Source: Actinomadura sp. J1-007
Lineage (GTDB): Bacteria; Actinomycetota; Actinomycetes; Streptosporangiales; Streptosporangiaceae
Assembly (NCBI RefSeq): GCF_009793335.1
Contig: NZ_WING01000003.1
Location: 248,001 to 312,000, forward strand
Length of the DNA: 64,000 bases
Direction: 5' to 3'
The notes beneath the pieces are model-generated. The model ran no database searches, had not been told where the DNA came from, and saw only the letters and a list, made by a program, of their open reading frames with translations. Of the stretch, positions 47,171 to 56,356 are shown piece by piece. Every line of letters starts with the position of its first letter. The stretch's first letter is position 1. The position numbers and the translations under genes are program-made.

Positions 47171-48139
47171 ATGGCGATAAGACGCGCCGTCGTGACGGGC
47201 GGTGCCGGGTTTATCGGCTCGAACCTTTGCGAACGGCTGCTGGTTCGCGGTTACGAAGTGCTGTGCCTGGACAGCTTCCTCACCGGCGGGCCGGCCAACG
47301 TGGCCCGCCTCGCCGACATCGGGCCGTTCCACCTCGTCCGGCGGGACGTCACCGAGTACGTGCACGTGAGCGGGCGGGTGGACCTGGTCCTGCACCTGGC
47401 GTCGCCGGCGTCGCCGGCCGACTACCTCAGGTACCCCATCGAGACGCTCAAGGCCGGCTCCCTCGGCACCCTGCGCACGCTCGGCCTCGCCCGCGAACGG
47501 AACGCCCGGTACGTCCTCGCCTCGACGTCCGAGGTGTACGGGGACCCGCAGGTGCACCCGCAGCCGGAGAGCTACTGGGGCCACGTCAACCCCGTCGGCC
47601 CGCGCAGCGTCTACGACGAGGCGAAGCGGTTCGCCGAGGCCCTCACGTTCGCCTACCGCGACAGCCACGGGATGAGCACCGCGGTCGCCCGCGTCTTCAA
47701 CACCTTCGGTCCGCGGATGCGGCCGGACGACGGGCGGGCCGTCCCGACGTTCGTCCGGCGGGCGCTCGCCGGCGCTCCGCTCCCGGTCACCGGGGACGGC
47801 TCGCAGACCCGTTCGCTGTGCTACGTGGACGACACCGTCGAGGGGATCATCCGGCTCGCCGAGCACGACGCGCCGGGCCCGGTGAACATCGGCGGCCCCC
47901 GCGAGACGTCCATCCGCGACCTCGCCCGCCTCGTCATCGACCTGACCGGCTCGGCGTCGGCGATCGAGTTCGTCCCCCGCCCGGTCGACGACCCCGCGGT
48001 GCGGCGGCCCGACATCACGCTCGCCCGCACGCTGCTCGGCTGGGAACCGTCCGTCGACGTCGTCCAGGGCCTGAAATGGACCATCGCCTGGTTCGAGGAG
48101 GCCCAGCGCGCGGCGGACGCGGGCGTCACCGCCACCTGA
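47171..48139 (+). CDS. UDP-glucuronate decarboxylase-like NAD-dependent epimerase/dehydratase
   Basis: 322 residues, extended SDR. The NAD motif is TGGAGFIGSN (about residues 9-18); the UXS signature HLASPASPADYLRYP and the catalytic YDEAKR (Y-x-x-x-K) are present, with STSEVYGDP and an RVFNTFGPRM segment. These match UDP-xylose synthases closely. The product would be UDP-xylose or a related pentose for the GT2. A 244-base gap upstream is A/T-rich and likely holds the promoter. The TylF-like gene follows after 41 bases. Confidence 0.88.
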   Translation: MAIRRAVVTGGAGFIGSNLCERLLVRGYEVLCLDSFLTGGPANVARLADIGPFHLVRRDVTEYVHVSGRVDLVLHLASPASPADYLRYPIETLKAGSLGTLRTLGLARERNARYVLASTSEVYGDPQVHPQPESYWGHVNPVGPRSVYDEAKRFAEALTFAYRDSHGMSTAVARVFNTFGPRMRPDDGRAVPTFVRRALAGAPLPVTGDGSQTRSLCYVDDTVEGIIRLAEHDAPGPVNIGGPRETSIRDLARLVIDLTGSASAIEFVPRPVDDPAVRRPDITLARTLLGWEPSVDVVQGLKWTIAWFEEAQRAADAGVTAT

Positions 48140-48180
48140 ACGGGCCGGGTCCCGGCACTCTTCACCCCGAGGGGAGCTCC

Positions 48181-48939
48181 GTGCACAAGCGACCGCGCGA
48201 CCTTTACATCGACCTTCTGAAGAGGGTCCTCGTCAACCTGATCTACGAGGACGAGCAGGACCCCCGGTTCCCGCTGGCCGAGGGGACGGAGTTCGACCTC
48301 GCCAAGCGCGTCAGCGGCACCGACTGGCCGACCCGCGCGCACACGATGGTCGGCATGACCCGGCTGGACGACCTCCAGCGCCGCATCGAGAGCGTGCTCG
48401 CCGACGGCGTGCCCGGAGACTTCATCGAGACGGGGGTGTGGCGCGGCGGCGCGTGCATCTTCATGCGCGGGATGCTCGCCGCCCACCAGGTGAGCGACCG
48501 CCGCGTCTGGGTCGCCGACTCGTTCCAGGGCATCCCGCCGACGGCCGAGGCGGCCAACCCGCTCGACCGGTGGATGAGGCTCGACTCGTTCAACGACGTG
48601 CTCGGCGTGCCGGAGGAGACCGTCCGCGCCAACTTCGCCCGCTACGAGCTGCTGGACGACCAGGTGGCGTTCCTGCCCGGCTGGTTCCGCGACTCGCTGC
48701 CGGACGCGCCGATCGAGAAGCTGGCGATCATGCGGCTGGACGGCGACCTGTACGACTCCACGATGGACGCGCTGACCCACCTCTACGACAAGCTGTCGGT
48801 CGGCGGCTACGTCATCATCGACGACTACTCCATCGGCTCGTGCCGGAAGGCCGTCACCGAGTTCCGCAAGCGCCGGGGCATCGAGGACGCCATCGTCCGC
48901 ATCGACCCCGAATCGGTCTACTGGCGGCGCACCGGCTGA
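48181..48939 (+). CDS. TylF/MycF family O-methyltransferase
   Basis: 252 residues. The SAM site is FIETGVWRGGACIFMRG, the DSFQGIPP segment and the metal motif LDGDLYDSTMDAL with IIDDYSIGSCRKAV are characteristic of macrocin-type sugar O-methyltransferases. It likely methylates a sugar hydroxyl of the final product. The GTG at 48181 follows GGGGAG. It is last in the set with the UXS gene. Confidence 0.9.
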   Translation: MHKRPRDLYIDLLKRVLVNLIYEDEQDPRFPLAEGTEFDLAKRVSGTDWPTRAHTMVGMTRLDDLQRRIESVLADGVPGDFIETGVWRGGACIFMRGMLAAHQVSDRRVWVADSFQGIPPTAEAANPLDRWMRLDSFNDVLGVPEETVRANFARYELLDDQVAFLPGWFRDSLPDAPIEKLAIMRLDGDLYDSTMDALTHLYDKLSVGGYVIIDDYSIGSCRKAVTEFRKRRGIEDAIVRIDPESVYWRRTG

Positions 48940-48982
48940 CCCGCGGCCCGCCGCCGTCCCCCCCCGGTCCCGGGGCCGGGCC

Positions 48983-50509
48983 TCAGCGGGCGGCCGGTGC
49001 CCGGTCGCCGGGCGAGGGCCGCGGCGCCGGAGGCTCATCGGAACCGTCGCCCCGCGCCGCGGCGGCGATGTTGCGCGGCATCCGGCCGAAGATCAGGGCG
49101 TGGAACGGGGAGATCGCCCGCCAGTACAGGTGGCCCGGCAGTCCCTGCGGGTGGAAGATCGCCCGCTGGTGCAGGACCGTCCGGCCGTCCTCGGGCGTCA
49201 CCGAGAGCTCCAGCCAGGCGAGGCCCGGCAGCCGCATCTCGGCGCGGAGCCTGAGCAGGCGGCCCGGCTCGACCTCCTCGACGCGCCAGAAGTCGACGGC
49301 GTCGCCGACGCGCAGGTGCTCGGGGTCGCGGCGCCCGCGCCGCAGCCCGACCCCGCCGGTGACCCGGTCGATCCAGCCGCGCAGCCGCCACGCGACCGGC
49401 AGCGAGTACCAGCCGTTCTCCCCGCCGAGGCCCTCGATCACCCGCCAGACCGCCGAGGCGGGCGCGTCCGCGGTGGCCGTCCGCTCGTCGATGAAGAGGC
49501 TGCCTCCCGCCCAGTCGGGGTCGGAGGGCAGCGGGTCGCTCGGGCGGCCCGGCGTGGACGCCGACGTCCAGCGGGTCGCGACGTCCGCCTCGCGGATCTT
49601 GCGGAGCGCGAGCTCGACCGCCTGGTCGAAGCCGATCAGCCCGCCGGGCGGATCGGGGACCAGGCCGGCGATCCGGTGATCGCGGCACACCACCTCGGTG
49701 CGCAGCGACTCCACCAGGGGCCGCGCGATGGACGACGGGATCGGGGTGACCAGGCCGACCCACAGGCTCGACAGCTTCGGGGTGAGGATCGGCACGCCGA
49801 AGACGATCCGGTGGTTCAGGCCCGCGACCGCCGCGTACCGGCGCATCATCTCGCGGTAGGTCAGCACGTCGGGGCCGCCGATGTCGAACGTTCCGCTGGT
49901 GCCCGCGGGCAGGACGGCGCATGCGGCGAGATAGCGCAGCACGTCCCGGATGGCGATGGGCTGGATGCGGGTGTCGACCCAGTGCGGCGTCACCATGGCG
50001 GGCAGCCGTTCGGTGAGGTAGCGCAGCATCTCGAACGACGCCGAACCCGAACCGATGATCACCGCGGCGCGCAGCACGATCGCGGGGGCCTCGCCCGCCA
50101 GCAGGATCTCGCCGACCTCGTTGCGGGAGCGCAGGTGCGGCGAGACCTTCCCGCCCGAGGCGAGACCGCCGAGGTAGACGACCCGTCCAGCCCCCGCGCG
50201 GCCGGCGGCGTCCGCGAACGTGCGGGCCGCCTCGCGGTCGGACGCGGCGAAGTCGCGCCCGCTCGTCAGGCCGTGCACCAGGTAGTACGCGACGTCGATC
50301 CCCTCCAGCGCCGCGCGGATCGCCGCGCCGTCGGTCACGTCGGCCACCACCGTCTCGACCCGGTCCGCCCAGGGCAGGCCGCGCAGCGAGCCGGGCCGCC
50401 GCACGGCGCACCGCACCGCGTGCCCGGCGTCCAGCAGCTCGGGGACCAGCCGTCCCCCGATGTAGCCGCTCGCCCCCGTCACCAGGACCTTCAGCCGTTC
50501 GCCCACCAC
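48983..50509 (-). CDS. NAD(P)-binding atypical SDR with DUF2867/START-like domain
   Basis: 508 residues. Residues 1-270 are an atypical SDR (VLVTGASGYIGGRLVPELL, then AYYLVHGLTSGRDF and GRVVYLGGLAS). The C-terminal 160 residues (TATADAPASAVWRVIEGLGG and WRLRGWIDRVTGG) belong to the DUF2867 ligand-binding family. This two-domain layout is common in actinomycetes with unknown function; a lipid or quinone-related role is often suggested. It is divergent from the SDR gene at 50648. Confidence 0.85.
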   Translation of the reverse strand: MVGERLKVLVTGASGYIGGRLVPELLDAGHAVRCAVRRPGSLRGLPWADRVETVVADVTDGAAIRAALEGIDVAYYLVHGLTSGRDFAASDREAARTFADAAGRAGAGRVVYLGGLASGGKVSPHLRSRNEVGEILLAGEAPAIVLRAAVIIGSGSASFEMLRYLTERLPAMVTPHWVDTRIQPIAIRDVLRYLAACAVLPAGTSGTFDIGGPDVLTYREMMRRYAAVAGLNHRIVFGVPILTPKLSSLWVGLVTPIPSSIARPLVESLRTEVVCRDHRIAGLVPDPPGGLIGFDQAVELALRKIREADVATRWTSASTPGRPSDPLPSDPDWAGGSLFIDERTATADAPASAVWRVIEGLGGENGWYSLPVAWRLRGWIDRVTGGVGLRRGRRDPEHLRVGDAVDFWRVEEVEPGRLLRLRAEMRLPGLAWLELSVTPEDGRTVLHQRAIFHPQGLPGHLYWRAISPFHALIFGRMPRNIAAAARGDGSDEPPAPRPSPGDRAPAAR

Positions 50510-50647
50510 GCCCCCCGAGTCGGCACCCGATCCGCGTCGATTACGTTATGTAGCTGTTATTGCACGATTCGTGGGCGATCAACCGCTTCCAGGGCCCGTG
50601 ATGCGCGGCCTGGCAGACTCTGGGCGACGAGCGAAGGGAGAGATGCC

Positions 50648-51403
50648 GTGAACGGCTCGGGTCGGGTGGCGCTGGTGACGGGCGCGGGTTCGGGGATCGG
50701 GGCCGCGGTCGCGACCGCGTTCCTGCGGGACGGATGGCGGGTCGCGCTCGCCGGACGCCGCGCGGACACACTCCAGCGGACCGCGGACGAGGCCGCGGAA
50801 GGCGACGCGATGCCCGTGACCGCCGACGTCACCTCGCCCGCCTCGGCCGACGCGCTGTTCGCGGCGGTCCGCGACCGCTGGGGCCGGCTGGACCTGCTGG
50901 TCAACAACGCCGGCACGTTCGGCGCTCCCGCGCCCGTCGAGGACGTCCCGCACGACGAGTGGGAGAAGGTCATCGGAACGAACCTGACCGGGTCGTTCCT
51001 GTGCGCGCAGCGGGCGTTCCGGATGATGCGCGACCAGGACCCGCGAGGCGGCCGGATCATCAACAACGGCTCGCTGTCGGCGCACACGCCCCGTCCCCGG
51101 TCGGCCGCCTACACCGCCAGCAAGCACGCGGTGACGGGCCTGACCAAGTCGCTGTCGCTGGAGGGCCGCCCGTACCGGATCGCGTGCGGGCAGATCGACA
51201 TCGGCAACGCCGCGACCGACATGACGACCGCGTTCGGCTCGGGGACGCTCCAGGCCGACGGATCCGTCAAGGCCGAACCGGTGATGGACGTGCGGCACGT
51301 CGTCGACGCCGTCGTCTACATGGCCGGGCTGCCGCTGGACGCCAACGTGCAGTTCCTCACCGTGATGGCCACCGCCATGCCCTCCTTCGTCGGCCGAGGC
51401 TGA
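50648..51403 (+). CDS. Classical SDR family oxidoreductase
   Basis: 251 residues. The cofactor motif is VTGAGSGIGAAVA, the NNAG strand reads LLVNNAGTF and the catalytic residues S-Y-K are in INNGSLSAHTPRPRSAAYTA and the following SKHAV. The GTG at 50648 follows AGGGAGAG. The stop codon abuts the stop of the convergent P450 gene at 51404. The substrate is unknown. Confidence 0.9.
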   Translation: MNGSGRVALVTGAGSGIGAAVATAFLRDGWRVALAGRRADTLQRTADEAAEGDAMPVTADVTSPASADALFAAVRDRWGRLDLLVNNAGTFGAPAPVEDVPHDEWEKVIGTNLTGSFLCAQRAFRMMRDQDPRGGRIINNGSLSAHTPRPRSAAYTASKHAVTGLTKSLSLEGRPYRIACGQIDIGNAATDMTTAFGSGTLQADGSVKAEPVMDVRHVVDAVVYMAGLPLDANVQFLTVMATAMPSFVGRG

Positions 51404-52573
51404 TCAGGAGAGGGCCACCGGGAGGCTGACCAGACCCCGGATCCGGAACGCCTCGTGCCATCGCGGCGTCTGCGCCTCGTCCGCCAATCTCAACGCGGGG
51501 AAGCGCTCCAGCATCCGGGAGAACGCGATCGTCCCCTCCATCCGCGCCAGGGGCGCTCCCACGCAGTAGTGGATGCCGTGCCCGAAGGCGACGTGCCCCG
51601 CCGTGTCGCGCGTGATGTCGAGACGGTCGGGCTCGGCGTACTTCGCCGGGTCGCGGTTGGCCGCGCCGATGGCGACGTGCACGAACTCCCCCGCCGCGAT
51701 CTCCTGACCGCCGATCGCCATCGGCTCCGCCGCGTAGCGGAGCGTCGCGAACCCCACCGGCCCGTCGTAGCGCAGGAACTCCTCGATCGCGGCGGGCAGC
51801 AGCTCCGGGTCCGCCCGCAGGGCCTTGAGCTGGTCCGGGTTGCGCAGCAGCGCGTACGTGCCGTTCCCGATGAGGCTGACCGTGGTCTCGTGCCCGGCGA
51901 ACAGCAGCAGGAACGCCGTCGCGACGAGTTCGCGCTCGGTGAGCCGGTCGCCGTCGTCGCGGGCCCGCACCAGGTCCGACAGCAGGTCGTCCGCCGGGCG
52001 CTCCCGCTTGGACTGCACCAGCGTGCCCAGGAACCCCATCAGCTCCTGCGCGACGGCCCTGCTCCCGCCCGACTGGAACATCGCCGCGGCCCGGCGCCGG
52101 AACTCGATCCGTTCGCCCGCCGGAACCCCGAGCACCTCGCCGATCACCGTGATCGGCAGCGGCACCGCGAACGACGCCACCAGATCCACCCGCCGCTCGC
52201 TGGCCATGCCGTCGAGCAGCGTCCCGGTGATCTCCTCCACGCGCGGCCGGAGCCTCTCCACGGCGCGAGGCGTGAACGCCTTATTCACCAGCCTGCGCAG
52301 CCGGGTGTGGTCAGGCGGGTCCGAATCCAGCATGTGGCTGTTGGAAGGCGCCTCCCCGCCGAACCAACGCGCGTTCGCACCCGACTTGCGCAGCCGCGGG
52401 TCGGCGAGCGCCGCACGGCCCTCCTCGTACCCGGTGACCACCCACCCCCACCGCCCGTCCGAGAAGCGCACCTTGTGCACGACTCCACGCTCGCCCCACC
52501 GCCGGTAGGCCCGGTACGGATCGGCGAAGAAGGCGTCGTCCAGCTCTTCGAAACGGTCGGTCGTGTCAGCCAC
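51404..52573 (-). CDS. Cytochrome P450 (CYP105/107-type)
   Basis: 389 residues, soluble. The I-helix is LLFAGHETT, ExxR reads EEFLR, and the heme motif is FGHGIHYCVGAPLAR. The DPPDHTRLRRLVNKAFTPR segment is typical of actinomycete P450s for macrolide and drug hydroxylation. The GTG at 52573 follows GAGGGAG; an upstream GTG at 52600 has only a weak, too-close ribosome site. No ferredoxin gene is adjacent. Confidence 0.9.
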   Translation of the reverse strand: MADTTDRFEELDDAFFADPYRAYRRWGERGVVHKVRFSDGRWGWVVTGYEEGRAALADPRLRKSGANARWFGGEAPSNSHMLDSDPPDHTRLRRLVNKAFTPRAVERLRPRVEEITGTLLDGMASERRVDLVASFAVPLPITVIGEVLGVPAGERIEFRRRAAAMFQSGGSRAVAQELMGFLGTLVQSKRERPADDLLSDLVRARDDGDRLTERELVATAFLLLFAGHETTVSLIGNGTYALLRNPDQLKALRADPELLPAAIEEFLRYDGPVGFATLRYAAEPMAIGGQEIAAGEFVHVAIGAANRDPAKYAEPDRLDITRDTAGHVAFGHGIHYCVGAPLARMEGTIAFSRMLERFPALRLADEAQTPRWHEAFRIRGLVSLPVALS

Positions 52574-52654
52574 GGAGCCGCTCCCTCGATAGGCGCTCAC
52601 CCCCCGTGCGCCCGTACCCTAACCCCACCCACCTCACCACAAAACCCCACCCGT

Positions 52655-53410
52655 TCAACGCCCCTGGGCGACCACGCGGCGAACAAGCTCCCGATAGCCG
52701 TCCCTCATGGGCAGGTGCCGCTCCACGCGAACCCGCCGCCGGCTGGCACTGACGGCCCTGTCACGGATCGGGTCGTGGCCCGTCTTGTCGTAGGTCTCCC
52801 ACCACAGCCCGACGCCGCGGCGCTGCCAGGCGGGCACCTCGTTGAAGTTGACGCCGCGCTCGAACAGCAGCTCGTTCTTGCCCGCGGCCGTGGTCCCCTC
52901 CAGCGCGCGGGTGGCCGCTCGGGCGGACGCGCCCTCGTGGCGCAAGGTCCAGTAGCACCAGCCGTTGAGGGCGCAACGGGCGGCGTCGGCCTGCCGCCAG
53001 GCCAGGTAGTCGACGACGTCCTGGACGCCGGAGCCCATCCACACGCGGCCGTCGAACACGGCGGGCTCCCCCGCCGCGTGGGTGAACGCCGCGGTGGCGA
53101 TGCCCGCCGACAGCGACACCAGCTTCTCCGCCTCGCGTCCGAACAGTTCGAACGAGGGGTCGAGCACGACGGAGATCTCGTCGCTCTCGGTGTAGGCGTA
53201 CCGGCCGCCGAGCTCGGTGAGCAGGGTCCGCGCGGCCCGTTCCATCAGGTCGGAGAAGCGGGCGTCGAACGGCTTGGTGAAGTGTTCGGCGGTGAAGCGG
53301 GAGAACGAGCGGCCGTCGACGCGCACGATCGCCCACGCGCCCGGGAGCAGGGTCTGGGCGTGGAACCACTCACGTGCGCGCATCCGGGCGTCAAGATCCT
53401 TCAGGTTCAT
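52655..53410 (-). CDS. Thg1-like 3'-5' nucleotidyltransferase
   Basis: 251 residues of the tRNA(His) guanylyltransferase family, which adds nucleotides to 5' ends in the 3'-5' direction. The two metal motifs are VRVDGRSFSRFT (D32) and TESDEISVVL (D77, E78); a second half follows with FDGRVWMGSGVQD and LNGWCYWTLRHEG. Bacterial Thg1-like proteins repair truncated tRNA or other RNA. It overlaps the Pnk-like kinase by 20 bases, so the kinase probably prepares ends for it. ATG 53410 is right after GGAGCCGAGG. Confidence 0.88.
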   Translation of the reverse strand: MNLKDLDARMRAREWFHAQTLLPGAWAIVRVDGRSFSRFTAEHFTKPFDARFSDLMERAARTLLTELGGRYAYTESDEISVVLDPSFELFGREAEKLVSLSAGIATAAFTHAAGEPAVFDGRVWMGSGVQDVVDYLAWRQADAARCALNGWCYWTLRHEGASARAATRALEGTTAAGKNELLFERGVNFNEVPAWQRRGVGLWWETYDKTGHDPIRDRAVSASRRRVRVERHLPMRDGYRELVRRVVAQGR

Positions 53411-53879
53411 CCTCGGCTCCCATGCCGGTGACGGCGAAGCCGCCCGTACCGTCGAAGCGCACGGCGTGCAGCTCGTCGAAGCCGTCGGCGGGACGGGGGC
53501 GGCGCAGACGCTTGAGGGTGGCATAGATGCCGACGTCGGGCACGCGGATATCGTCCGGCCGCGCGGCGTTGCGGCGCAGCGAGCCCGGCACGTCCGGCGG
53601 GAACCAGTACCCGGTGACGCGGGCGCCGTGGCGGCGGGCGAGGGCGATCAGGGGCTCCCACTCCTCGGGCGCCGGGTTGGTGTTGTCCACGGCGACGTCG
53701 CGTCCGGACTCCAGCGCCTCGGCGACCAGGCGCGTCTGGCGGGCCTGCTTGCGGCGCGAACGGCCGAAGGCGTCCTTGCTGACGTGCAGGTGCGTGGCGG
53801 ACAGGTGGCGCCGGTAGAAGGTGGTCTTGCCGGACGCCTGGAGGCCGATCAGCAGCGCCAGCCGCGGCGGTCCGGCCAT
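53391..53879 (-). CDS. Pnk-like P-loop kinase
   Basis: 162 residues. Walker A is LLIGLQASGKTTFYR, HVSKDAFGRSRRKQA holds a D-x-x-x-R near the acceptor site, and AVDNTNPAPEEW matches the DNTN element of polynucleotide-kinase relatives. A lid of Arg residues follows (PGSLRRNAARPDD). No phosphatase domain is attached. It likely phosphorylates 5'-OH RNA or DNA ends before Thg1-like addition. It is divergent from the GNAT gene. Confidence 0.83.
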   Translation of the reverse strand: MAGPPRLALLIGLQASGKTTFYRRHLSATHLHVSKDAFGRSRRKQARQTRLVAEALESGRDVAVDNTNPAPEEWEPLIALARRHGARVTGYWFPPDVPGSLRRNAARPDDIRVPDVGIYATLKRLRRPRPADGFDELHAVRFDGTGGFAVTGMGAEDEPEGS

Positions 53880-53938
53880 GGGGCCTCCTCGGGTGTGACG
53901 AGTCGCATAACGGGGCGTGGCCCGAATAGGATCATTAT

Positions 53939-54505
53939 GTGCTGCGTCCCACCTACCCGATCGAGACCGAGCGCCTGACCCTGCGCCCGTTCCACGAGGA
54001 CGATCTGGGCGGGTTGTACGCGTACCAGTCGCTTCCGGACGTGGCCCGGTTCCTGTACTGGGAGCCGCGCAACCTGGAGGAGTCCCGCGCGTTCCTCAAG
54101 CAGAAGATCGGCGCGTCGACGGTCGAGCGGGAGGGCGACTGGCTCGTCCTCGCGGTCGTGTGGCGGGAGACGGGCGCGCTGGTCGGCGAGGTCAACCTCC
54201 AGTGGCGCAGCCGCGAGCACCGGCAGGGCGAGCTCGGCTACATCCTCAATCCCGCCTACCACGGGCGGGGGTTCGCGACCGAGGCGGCCGCGGTGGTGCT
54301 GCGGCTCGGGTTCGAGGGCCTCGGCCTGCACCGCGTGGTCGGGCGGCTGGACGCCCGCAACGCGGCGTCGGCGCGGGTGCTCGAACGGCTCGGGATGCGG
54401 CGCGAGGCGCACCTGCTCCAGAACGAGATCGTCAAGGGCGAGTGGACTGACGAGATCGTCTACGCGATGCTCCGCCACGAGTGGGAGTCCCGCGCGAACG
54501 GCTGA
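53939..54505 (+). CDS. GNAT acetyltransferase (RimJ/RimL type)
   Basis: 188 residues. It opens with PIETERLTLRPFHEDD and has the acetyl-CoA site in GELGYILNPAYHGRGFATEA, then LHRVVGRLDARNAASARVLE, a hallmark of RimJ/RimL-like N-acyltransferases. Proposed targets are protein N-termini or small amines. The GTG at 53939 follows AGGAT. Confidence 0.9.
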   Translation: MLRPTYPIETERLTLRPFHEDDLGGLYAYQSLPDVARFLYWEPRNLEESRAFLKQKIGASTVEREGDWLVLAVVWRETGALVGEVNLQWRSREHRQGELGYILNPAYHGRGFATEAAAVVLRLGFEGLGLHRVVGRLDARNAASARVLERLGMRREAHLLQNEIVKGEWTDEIVYAMLRHEWESRANG

Positions 54506-54508
54506 GCG

Positions 54509-55462
54509 TCACGGGTTCCGGCCGGCCTGCTCGTCCAGGGTGCGGGCCAGGTCGCGGACGTGGTCGCGCAGCGAGTCCGGGCGGTGGACGACGAACGGCC
54601 AGCCGAGCCCGGCGAGCATCCGCGCCATCCCGTCCAGGTGTTCCGCGCCGGTGGTCATCAGCACGCCGCCGGCGGTCTCGGTGAGGGTCGCGACGGCGGC
54701 GGGGATGCGGCGGCGGGCCTCGTCCAGGGTCGTTTCCAGCAGCACTTCGACGTCGTGCGCGTACGGGACGTTGGCGAGGGAGCGGGTGACGTGCCCGACG
54801 GGGTCGGTGTCGCCCGGGTCCTCGAACGTGGCGGTGCCCGGCTCGGCCGACTCGACCCGGTCCACGCGGAACGTGCGGACCTCGCCGCTGCGGTGGTCGT
54901 GCCCGGTGACGTACCAGCGGCCCGAGTGGAAGACCAGCCCGTACGGGTCGAGGTCGCGTTCGCTGGCGTCGCCGCGCCAGGACCGGTAGCGCAGCCGGAC
55001 GCGGCGGCGGGCCCGGGCCGCCGCCGCGAGGGTGAGCAGCGCCGCCGTGGCCGGGGCGGCGGCGTCACGGGCGGCGAGGGTGAAGCCGAGGGTGTCCTGG
55101 AGGGCCTGGACGCGTTCGCGCAGCGCGGCGGGCAGGACGCGCTGGATCTTGGCGAGGGCGCTCTCGGTGGCCTGGCCGGGCAGCCCGAGGCGGCGTCCGG
55201 CGAGCAGGCCCAGGACGACGGCGGTGGCCTCGTCGTCGGTGAGCATCAGGGGCGGCAGCTTGTAGCCGGGCATGAGCCGGTAGCCGCCGTACCGGCCGCG
55301 CTCGGCGACGACGGGGATGCCGAGTTCGTCCAGCCGCGCGGCGTAGCGCCGGACGGTGCGCTCGTCCACGCCGAGGCGGCGCGCGAGGTCGGCGCCGCCG
55401 ACGCGCTGCCCGGCCTGGAGCAGTTCGAGCATGGTCAGGATGCGGGTCGTCGGGTGTGACAA
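54509..55462 (-). CDS. YafY-type HTH/WYL transcriptional regulator
   Basis: 317 residues. The HTH_11 domain (LLELLQAG-like helix then ADLARRLGVDERTVRRYAAR) is followed by a WYL domain near residues 150-215 (RVRLRYRSWRG, SGRWYVTGHDH) and a C-terminal WCX-type domain. The TTG at 55462 gives the family N-terminus LSHPTTRILTMLELLQ; the downstream ATG at 55432 would truncate the first helix. It is divergent from the alpha/beta hydrolase at 55556, its probable target. Confidence 0.87.
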   Translation of the reverse strand: MSHPTTRILTMLELLQAGQRVGGADLARRLGVDERTVRRYAARLDELGIPVVAERGRYGGYRLMPGYKLPPLMLTDDEATAVVLGLLAGRRLGLPGQATESALAKIQRVLPAALRERVQALQDTLGFTLAARDAAAPATAALLTLAAAARARRRVRLRYRSWRGDASERDLDPYGLVFHSGRWYVTGHDHRSGEVRTFRVDRVESAEPGTATFEDPGDTDPVGHVTRSLANVPYAHDVEVLLETTLDEARRRIPAAVATLTETAGGVLMTTGAEHLDGMARMLAGLGWPFVVHRPDSLRDHVRDLARTLDEQAGRNP

Positions 55463-55555
55463 GGGACACTCACTCAATCCGGGCGGGTTCCGTCCAGTAT
55501 TCACCGTAGCGTGAGACCCGTCGGAACGAGGAGATCTTCGGAGAAGGGGGTGCCC

Positions 55556-56296
55556 ATGGCGACGTTCGTACTGGTCCCGGGGTTCTGGCTGGGCGCGTGG
55601 GCGTGGGACGCGGTGGCGGCGGAGCTGCACGCCGCGGGGCACGGCGCGCACGCGGTGACGCTCACGGGGATGGCCGAACGGGCGGACGAGGCGTCCCCCG
55701 AGGTGAACGTGGACGCCCACGTCGCCGACATCGTCCGGGTGATCGAGGACGGCGGGCTGCGGGACGTGGTGCTCGTCGCGCACAGCGGCGCCAACATGCC
55801 GGTCACGGGCGCGGCCGACCGGATCCCCGAACGGATCGCCCGGGTCGTCTACGTCGACAGCGGCCCGCTGCCGTCCGGGATGGCGGGGATCGACTTCCAG
55901 GACCCCGAGAGCCGGGCGCACTGGGAGAAGCGGGTGGCCGACGAGGGTGAGGGCTGGATGCTGCCCGTCCCGCCGTTCGACGCGGCCGAGGACCCGGCCA
56001 ACCTCGCGGGGCTGAGCGAGGAGCACCTGGCGGCGATGCGCGAGCGCGGCACGCCGCAGCCGTTCGGGACGGCGACGCAGCCGCTGGTACGGCCCGAACC
56101 GCTGCCGGACGTGCCGAAGACGCTGATCCTCAACACGATCCCGCTGCCGGCCGTGGAGCAGATGGCGGCGAGCGGCAATCCGGTGTTCGCGCTGATGGCG
56201 GGCCCGGACTGGACGTACCGGGAGCTGCCGACGGGCCACTGGCCGATGTTCTCCGAGCCCTCGGCGCTGGCCGCCGCGCTCGCCGAGGACGCCTGA
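55556..56296 (+). CDS. Alpha/beta fold hydrolase
   Basis: 246 residues. It starts ATFVLVPGFWLGAWAWD, has the nucleophile in LVAHSGANMP and the catalytic His in ELPTGHWPMFSEP. It resembles the MhpC/salicylate-esterase-like group. The ATG at 55556 follows GAAGGGGG. The divergent WYL protein is its likely regulator. Confidence 0.88.
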   Translation: MATFVLVPGFWLGAWAWDAVAAELHAAGHGAHAVTLTGMAERADEASPEVNVDAHVADIVRVIEDGGLRDVVLVAHSGANMPVTGAADRIPERIARVVYVDSGPLPSGMAGIDFQDPESRAHWEKRVADEGEGWMLPVPPFDAAEDPANLAGLSEEHLAAMRERGTPQPFGTATQPLVRPEPLPDVPKTLILNTIPLPAVEQMAASGNPVFALMAGPDWTYRELPTGHWPMFSEPSALAAALAEDA

Positions 56297-56308
56297 CGCC
56301 CGGACGAG

Positions 56309-56355
56309 CCGCGGTTCGCCGTCACCGGCAGGCGCCGGGCGACGGCGAACCGCGG
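56309..56355. terminator. Bidirectional terminator with 15-base stem
   Basis: CCGCGGTTCGCCGTC at 56309-56323 pairs perfectly with GACGGCGAACCGCGG at 56341-56355 around a 17-base loop that can itself fold. It lies between the convergent hydrolase and P450 genes. Confidence 0.8.
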
Positions 56356-56356
56356 C

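Noticed and set aside
48957..48966. Run of about eight C bases after the TylF-type gene as a regulatory signal
   Set aside because: A homopolymer in a non-coding gap with no symmetry; it is more a likely place for further length errors.
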